The notes below the pieces were generated by a model. It had not been told where the DNA came from. It did not search any database and was given only the letters and a program-made list of their open reading frames with translations. Shown piece after piece: positions 4,625 to 8,015 of a DNA stretch of 8,015 nt. The position numbers were made by a program, and so were the translations under genes. The DNA is from Candidatus Omnitrophota bacterium (GTDB lineage Bacteria; Omnitrophota; Gorgyraeia; 1-14-0-20-64-10; JACQQZ01): positions 1 through 8,015 of the forward strand of contig JACQQZ010000001.1 of NCBI GenBank assembly GCA_016206755.1, written 5' to 3'. Within the stretch, counting starts at the first letter, position 1, and each line of letters begins with the position of its first letter.

Positions 4625-7021
4625 GTGCGCAGCCGTTCCTATTTCAAAGTTTCCGTTTTTGTTGCCCTCCAACTCACCCTTCCCCCAGGAATTCCGGCCT
4701 GGGCCTTGCGTCCCCAGGCCGGCGATTCTCCAAACACGGCGACCAGTTTGACCTCTCACCTGCAACCGGTTGGATTGGAGGAGTTGGGCCGGCCGGACAA
4801 AACTCCGCAGCAGCGCGCCATTATTTTCGGGGCGGGGAACATCGGGCGCGGACATTTGGGCCCTATTTTAACTGACAATGACATGGACATCTTCTACACC
4901 GATGCCTTTGCCGCTCCGATTCAGGATTTACAAGAGGCGGAAGAATTTCAAGTGATTCCTGTTGCTGTCGACGGAGAACAACCTCCCTTGCCGGTGCGGC
5001 ATTTTTGGGGAATTGCTCCCGAGCAGGACCGGCAGCTCCCCGTGGAAGCGTTGGCAGCCCAGGCCGCCCGCGCCGATTGGATCTTTACCTGTGTCGGCGC
5101 GCCCAACATGGATGCTGAATTGGCCGGCGCCTTTTTTGCCATGATTCAGGCGCGGTGGGAGGCGGGCCGCCGAGAGCCGCTGAACATCGTTTTTGCCGAG
5201 AATCTTCCCGTGGACCAGCCCCAGGTGGCAGCTTTGCGAGAAATGGTGCTTGGCCGCGCCCCTCCTGCTCCGGACGATGAGCTGAGGCGTTACATAGAAA
5301 CCCAGGTTGGTTTCGTCGGAGCGGTTGTTCAGATTGCCGTGCCGCCTCAGGGGCGCCGGCTCGACGTCCGCATCGAAGGAGGCACGTACGACACGACGTT
5401 GCTGGTTGACGGCAATGCCGTTCGTGGGCCTCCGCCTCAATGGAATGGAGTCAAAGCCGTTTCGGACATCCGCGCTTATCGCGAGCGCAAAATCCTTCTC
5501 TTTAATATGGGCGACTTTGCCCGCGCCGTTTTAACGGCGGCCGTGCAAAATCCTTCAGTCACACGGCAAGATGTTTCAAGAACTTCACAACTCAATCCCG
5601 GTGCCGGCATGAGAGACAATCCTGCCATCCGAGCCATCGTCCGGCAGGCGATGCTCGAAACGGCAGAAGGGCTCAAAAAGATTTATCCAGATGCATTTCA
5701 AGAAGGCGAACTCGAAGAATACGTAAAAGAATTTGTTGCCGAGAATGGGCGGTTTTGGAATGTCGCATTGGGAGATACCGTCGAGCGGATCGCGCGCGAT
5801 CCTGCGCGGAAACTGGGCAACGGAGAGCGTCTTTTCGGAGCCCTTCACAACGTCGTTGAACACGATCTTCCGCGGAAAGCCCTGACCTTGGTGACTGCCG
5901 CCGCCATTCGCTATCTCGATGACCCAGACTTTACTCCTGCCGGACTTTCCCCGGCTCTGGAAACCGTTTGGAGAGAAGCAAAAGCTTTGGCTCAAGAAGA
6001 TGCAAACGCTTTCCAAGCGCGCATCCAGGCGGCTTCACCCGCCGGTTTGGAAGAATTTAAGATTGTGCCGGTCACGCGGGAATTTGCGTATCGTCATGCG
6101 AGTGATCTGGCGGCGATAGAGGTAGGCGAGCCGGTGTGGGATCAGGAACCGCGGTGGGGGCCGGAGCGTTTTTCAATGGAGATGCGTCCTTGGACGGGAA
6201 CCTTACTGCCGGAGCTTTTTAATCTCAGCTTCGCCGCGGTCGACAACAATAACGTGCCGGTCGCCTACGTTTATGCCACCAATGGACATCCTGACTACCG
6301 CATCGCCCGGCGTTTCCGAGGGCCTTTTATTTATAGACTCAGCGTGCGCCCAGATGTGCAGAATCAACGCCTCGGTGCGCGTCTTTTGGTGGCGGTCGCT
6401 CGTGAAGCGCAGGCCCAAGCCATCGGTCCTTACCTAACGTTGGACACGGCGAAGTCCAATGAGCGCGCCCAAAAATTTTATGAGCGTCTGGGGTTAAGAC
6501 GCCGCGGGGCTCACTACGATGAAAATAAGAAAGTAACTTTCTTCGAATACATGGCTCCCGCAGAGACAGTCATTGCAAACGGCGAAGCCCTCTTGGGTTC
6601 TGGGTTGGAGGAATCTCAGACGGCGCACATCGCGGCGGCCGTCGAGGCAGTCCATCAAGCCACCCAACCCTCCACAACCACCCCTTCTTCGCCGGCTCAT
6701 CCTTCCGGCGGACGGGTTCTACGTTTCACCCACCCGGCGGCATTTGTCCGCGTTCTGCTGGAATTTTCCAAAGGAAACACGGTGTTGATTGATTCGGACG
6801 ATCCGAAAGCCGAGGCGTTACGCTCTCGCTTGCGGCTGCTCAAAGAGCGCCATCCGGAGCGCGAATTTGCCGTCGGTACTCAAGAAACCCAGGCATTCCT
6901 TCAGCAACGCCCGGGATTGATTCCGGAAGACATCGCAACCAGCGGCCTCGAAGAGCTCCTCCCGCCTGCGCAACGCAACGCCGTCGAATGGACGCAAATC
7001 TATCTCGATCTGGCTGCGTAA
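4625..7021 (+). CDS. Fusion: signal-like N-terminus, mannitol-1-phosphate 5-dehydrogenase-like domain, GNAT domain, unknown C-terminal domain
   Basis: From the GTG at 4625 the protein has 798 residues. Residues 1-27 resemble a signal peptide: basic start MRSRSYFK, a moderately hydrophobic core, then AWA, followed at once by LRPQAG. Residues about 65-440 match mannitol-1-phosphate 5-dehydrogenase (MtlD). The NAD-binding glycine motif FGAGNIGRG is at 68-76. N193 of AENLP, K289 and N294 of ERKILLFNMGD match the catalytic Lys and Asn residues. The usual histidine of the KxxxxNxxH motif is aspartate (D297). Residues about 478-644 are a GNAT N-acetyltransferase fold (LSVRPDVQNQRLGARLL for acetyl-CoA, then SNERAQKFYERLGL). 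A Pro/Thr/Ser-rich linker (about 678-696) leads to an unrecognised alpha/beta-like domain. GLEE occurs at 50-53, 474-477, 660-663 and 774-777. A TTG at 4589 would add 12 residues but lies in the presumed -35 box. Neither start has a Shine-Dalgarno sequence. The substrate, the acetyl acceptor and the cellular location are unknown. Confidence 0.82.
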   Translation: MRSRSYFKVSVFVALQLTLPPGIPAWALRPQAGDSPNTATSLTSHLQPVGLEELGRPDKTPQQRAIIFGAGNIGRGHLGPILTDNDMDIFYTDAFAAPIQDLQEAEEFQVIPVAVDGEQPPLPVRHFWGIAPEQDRQLPVEALAAQAARADWIFTCVGAPNMDAELAGAFFAMIQARWEAGRREPLNIVFAENLPVDQPQVAALREMVLGRAPPAPDDELRRYIETQVGFVGAVVQIAVPPQGRRLDVRIEGGTYDTTLLVDGNAVRGPPPQWNGVKAVSDIRAYRERKILLFNMGDFARAVLTAAVQNPSVTRQDVSRTSQLNPGAGMRDNPAIRAIVRQAMLETAEGLKKIYPDAFQEGELEEYVKEFVAENGRFWNVALGDTVERIARDPARKLGNGERLFGALHNVVEHDLPRKALTLVTAAAIRYLDDPDFTPAGLSPALETVWREAKALAQEDANAFQARIQAASPAGLEEFKIVPVTREFAYRHASDLAAIEVGEPVWDQEPRWGPERFSMEMRPWTGTLLPELFNLSFAAVDNNNVPVAYVYATNGHPDYRIARRFRGPFIYRLSVRPDVQNQRLGARLLVAVAREAQAQAIGPYLTLDTAKSNERAQKFYERLGLRRRGAHYDENKKVTFFEYMAPAETVIANGEALLGSGLEESQTAHIAAAVEAVHQATQPSTTTPSSPAHPSGGRVLRFTHPAAFVRVLLEFSKGNTVLIDSDDPKAEALRSRLRLLKERHPEREFAVGTQETQAFLQQRPGLIPEDIATSGLEELLPPAQRNAVEWTQIYLDLAA

Positions 7022-7044
7022 TCCTGTTCCAGGCAGCTCATTTC

Positions 7045-7086
7045 TTGACAGATCATGTTTTATCAGGTAAATTCATGACGAGGAGG
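7045..7086 (+). promoter_or_regulatory. Promoter and ribosome binding site of the toxin-antitoxin operon
   Basis: TTGACA (7045-7050), a 17-base spacer and TAAATT (7068-7073) form a probable promoter, with a perfect -35 and a 4 of 6 -10. The strong Shine-Dalgarno AGGAGG (7081-7086) lies eight bases before the ATG at 7095 and is the only perfect one I see in the window. Two TCATG copies (7053-7057 and 7074-7078) flank the -10 region and could be sites for antitoxin autorepression, but this is a guess. Confidence 0.6.
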
Positions 7087-7094
7087 ACATTTCC

Positions 7095-7313
7095 ATGATG
7101 GCCAAGTATTCCACTCAATTACAGACGAAACGCATCCATGCACTCAAGCAACTTTCTGAAAAGACACGCATCCCGCAATCAGCGTTGTTGGATGAAGCGA
7201 TTCGATTGCTTGAAGCACAATACGCTCAAGATGTCGTCACCCCAGAATTCCGGCGCAGAGTTGACGATTCGATCAAGCGGAATCTGCCCCTCTTGAAACG
7301 TTTGGCGGAGTGA
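7095..7313 (+). CDS. Ribbon-helix-helix (CopG/MetJ-type) antitoxin
   Basis: This 72-residue protein is probably a DNA-binding antitoxin that represses its own operon and neutralises the toxin encoded next to it. Residues about 4-12 (KYSTQLQTK) fit the beta strand that pairs in the dimer and contacts DNA. RIHALKQLSEKTRIPQSALL and DEAIRLLEAQ fit the two helices of the fold. The C-terminal 20 or so residues are basic and amphipathic (RRRVDDSIKRNLPLLKRLAE), a likely toxin-binding tail. The start is fixed by the AGGAGG eight bases upstream. A second ATG follows directly and would remove one residue. The stop overlaps the toxin start by four bases (GTGA). The pairing is unusual because Doc toxins are classically matched with Phd-type antitoxins. 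The region looks less GC-rich than nuoM and the 3' half of nuoL, consistent with transfer. Confidence 0.85.
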   Translation: MMAKYSTQLQTKRIHALKQLSEKTRIPQSALLDEAIRLLEAQYAQDVVTPEFRRRVDDSIKRNLPLLKRLAE

Positions 7314-7699
7314 AGACTCTCGGTTATCAACAAGTTTTATGGATTTACCGACGTGTCATCGAAGAAGCCGGCGGAGATGCAGGTCTTCGGGACGAAGGGC
7401 TTTTGCGTTCTGCCCTGGCACGTCCTCAGGCGACTTTCGACGGACAAGATCTCTACCCCGGTATTTTCGAGAAAGCGGCTGCGCTCGCAGAATCGATTGT
7501 TCGCAACCATCCTTTTGTAGATGGCAACAAGCGGATGGCGTGGGAGTGCGTTGATTTGACATTGGATTTAAATGGTTACCGATTGGAGGTTTCTGAGTCG
7601 CTGGGTTATGAATGGATGATGCGCATCATTGAACGTAAGGTGACGGTGCAGGATGTGGCTGAATGGCTGAAGAAACACAGCCGGCGCGTAAAAAAATGA
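7310..7699 (+). CDS. doc: Death-on-curing (Doc) family toxin, Fic fold
   Basis: This 129-residue protein belongs to the Doc/Fic family. The characterised Doc of phage P1 blocks translation by phosphorylating elongation factor EF-Tu. The Fic/Doc core motif HPFVDGNKR spans residues 67-75, with catalytic H67, D71, N73, K74 and R75 intact. Upstream lies the family sequence around DEGLLRSALARPQATFDGQDLYPGIFEKAAAL. The helix after the core motif (MAWECVDLTLDLNGY) is also typical. The length is normal and nothing is visibly broken, so the toxin should be active. The GTG start overlaps the antitoxin stop, which suggests coupled translation. The last codons are GTA AAA AAA TGA, and ATGA is shared with the era start. 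The toxin type is secure; the actual target (EF-Tu or another) is inferred from the family. Confidence 0.9.
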   Translation: MKTLGYQQVLWIYRRVIEEAGGDAGLRDEGLLRSALARPQATFDGQDLYPGIFEKAAALAESIVRNHPFVDGNKRMAWECVDLTLDLNGYRLEVSESLGYEWMMRIIERKVTVQDVAEWLKKHSRRVKK

Positions 7700-7737
7700 C
7701 TTCGGTGTCTGACACCGCAGGACGGTGTCAGACACCG
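7690..7737 (+). promoter_or_regulatory. Possible -1 ribosomal frameshift signal at the doc/era junction
   Basis: In the doc frame positions 7690-7696 read A_AAA_AAA, the canonical slippery heptamer layout X_XXY_YYZ. A six-base spacer (7697-7702, containing the doc stop) leads into a perfect 15-bp hairpin. The -1 frame is exactly the era frame, so slippage would yield a Doc-Era fusion. This rests on layout alone; ordinary stop-and-restart at ATGA is the simpler reading. Confidence 0.35.
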
Positions 7738-8015
7738 CTTCGCTCTTTTCGCTGCGGGACGGTGGCCATCGTCGGGCGGCCCAACGTCGGAAAATCGACG
7801 CTGATGAATGCGCTCGTCGGCGAAAAACTCTCCATTGTCACCCCGCGCCCTGGAACCACCCGCGACAAAATTCTCGGCATTCTCACCCGCCCGGACGCGC
7901 AAATTCTTTTTCTGGACACGCCGGGATTCGGCAAAGCTCCGACGATGCTCGATCAGCGCCTGCTGGAAGTCGCGCGCGCGGCCTGGGAGGAAGCGGATGT
8001 GGTGATCTGGGTCAC
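7696..8015 (+). CDS. era: GTPase Era (partial, C-terminus beyond the window)
   Basis: Era is a conserved GTPase that binds 16S rRNA and helps assemble the 30S ribosomal subunit. It is essential in many bacteria. The first 106 codons are visible and the KH domain is off the edge. The G1 motif GRPNVGKS is at residues 27-34, the G2 threonines sit in PGTTRDK (52-58), and G3 DTPG is at 74-77. The stretches IVTPRPGTTRDKILGILT and LLEVARAAWEEADVVIWV fit Era rather than Der/EngA. The ATG at 7696 overlaps the doc stop (ATGA). It is favoured because residues 20-26 (CGTVAIV) resemble the CGFIAIV preceding G1 in E. coli Era, so translation should begin upstream of the GTG at 7762. This leaves an N-terminal extension of about 12 residues encoded by the palindrome. 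No Shine-Dalgarno sequence is visible, so expression may depend on doc translation. Confidence 0.9.
   Translation, partial: MTSVSDTAGRCQTPLRSFRCGTVAIVGRPNVGKSTLMNALVGEKLSIVTPRPGTTRDKILGILTRPDAQILFLDTPGFGKAPTMLDQRLLEVARAAWEEADVVIWV
7703..7737. repeat. Palindromic element within the era reading frame (REP/RPE-like)
   Basis: This is a perfect inverted repeat with 15-bp arms, CGGTGTCTGACACCG and CGGTGTCAGACACCG, around the five-base loop CAGGA. Each arm is itself a palindrome around one central base. It is translated as residues 3-14 of the predicted Era protein with no stop codon. The core GTC(T/A)GAC flanked by paired bases matches the nuoL element, with compensating changes (GGTG/CACC against GGGG/CCCC). 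It is not followed by a T-run, so I do not call it a terminator. Confidence 0.75.

Noticed and set aside
7023..7033. Small palindrome CCTG-TTC-CAGG after the fusion gene
   Set aside because: The four-base arms with no T-tract do not support a terminator, and it lies too far upstream of the -35 to call an operator.
7762..7764. GTG at 7762 as the era start
   Set aside because: It would drop the CGT residues before VAIVGRPNVGKS that resemble the E. coli Era N-terminus, and has no ribosome binding site; the ATG at 7696 overlapping doc is preferred.

Overview
The window looks like a stretch of bacterial chromosome, probably from an uncultivated lineage near the PVC group. Omnitrophota (former OP3) is my best guess. 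The reasons are a Minf_1886-type hypothetical protein, a family I associate with Planctomycetes and Verrucomicrobia, and a large protein with an LRP motif after a signal-like N-terminus plus repeated GLEE tetrapeptides, a combination I associate from memory with OP3 proteins. Neither link was checked by search, so the assignment is an inference.

Positions 1-3470 (minus strand) carry the membrane-arm genes of respiratory complex I in the order nuoJ-nuoK-nuoL-nuoM. nuoM runs off the left edge. The genes are tightly packed, with ATGA overlaps at J/K and L/M. They are read from a consensus promoter (TTGACA-18-TATAAT) directly upstream of nuoJ, so nuoA-I are not immediately upstream. NuoK lacks the second conserved membrane glutamate. 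nuoL contains a perfect 12-bp-arm palindrome inside its reading frame.

Positions 3498-4563 hold a divergent promoter whose -35 box overlaps that of the nuo promoter, then a Nudix hydrolase of the ADP-ribose pyrophosphatase type and a Minf_1886-family protein (plus strand).

Positions 4589-7021 hold a promoter and a roughly 800-residue fusion protein. Its order is signal-like N-terminus, mannitol-1-phosphate 5-dehydrogenase-like domain, GNAT acetyltransferase domain, Pro/Thr-rich linker and an unrecognised C-terminal domain. The tetrapeptide GLEE occurs four times, at or near the domain boundaries.

Positions 7045-8015 hold a toxin-antitoxin pair, a ribbon-helix-helix antitoxin followed by a Doc/Fic-type toxin. 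The toxin gene overlaps the start of the essential ribosome-assembly GTPase gene era, which runs off the right edge. The doc/era junction combines an A_AAA_AAA heptamer, a 6-nt spacer and a perfect 15-bp hairpin. The hairpin lies inside the era reading frame and resembles the palindrome in nuoL. The strongest leads are these in-frame palindromes, the possible frameshift signal, the GLEE-punctuated fusion protein and the altered NuoK.
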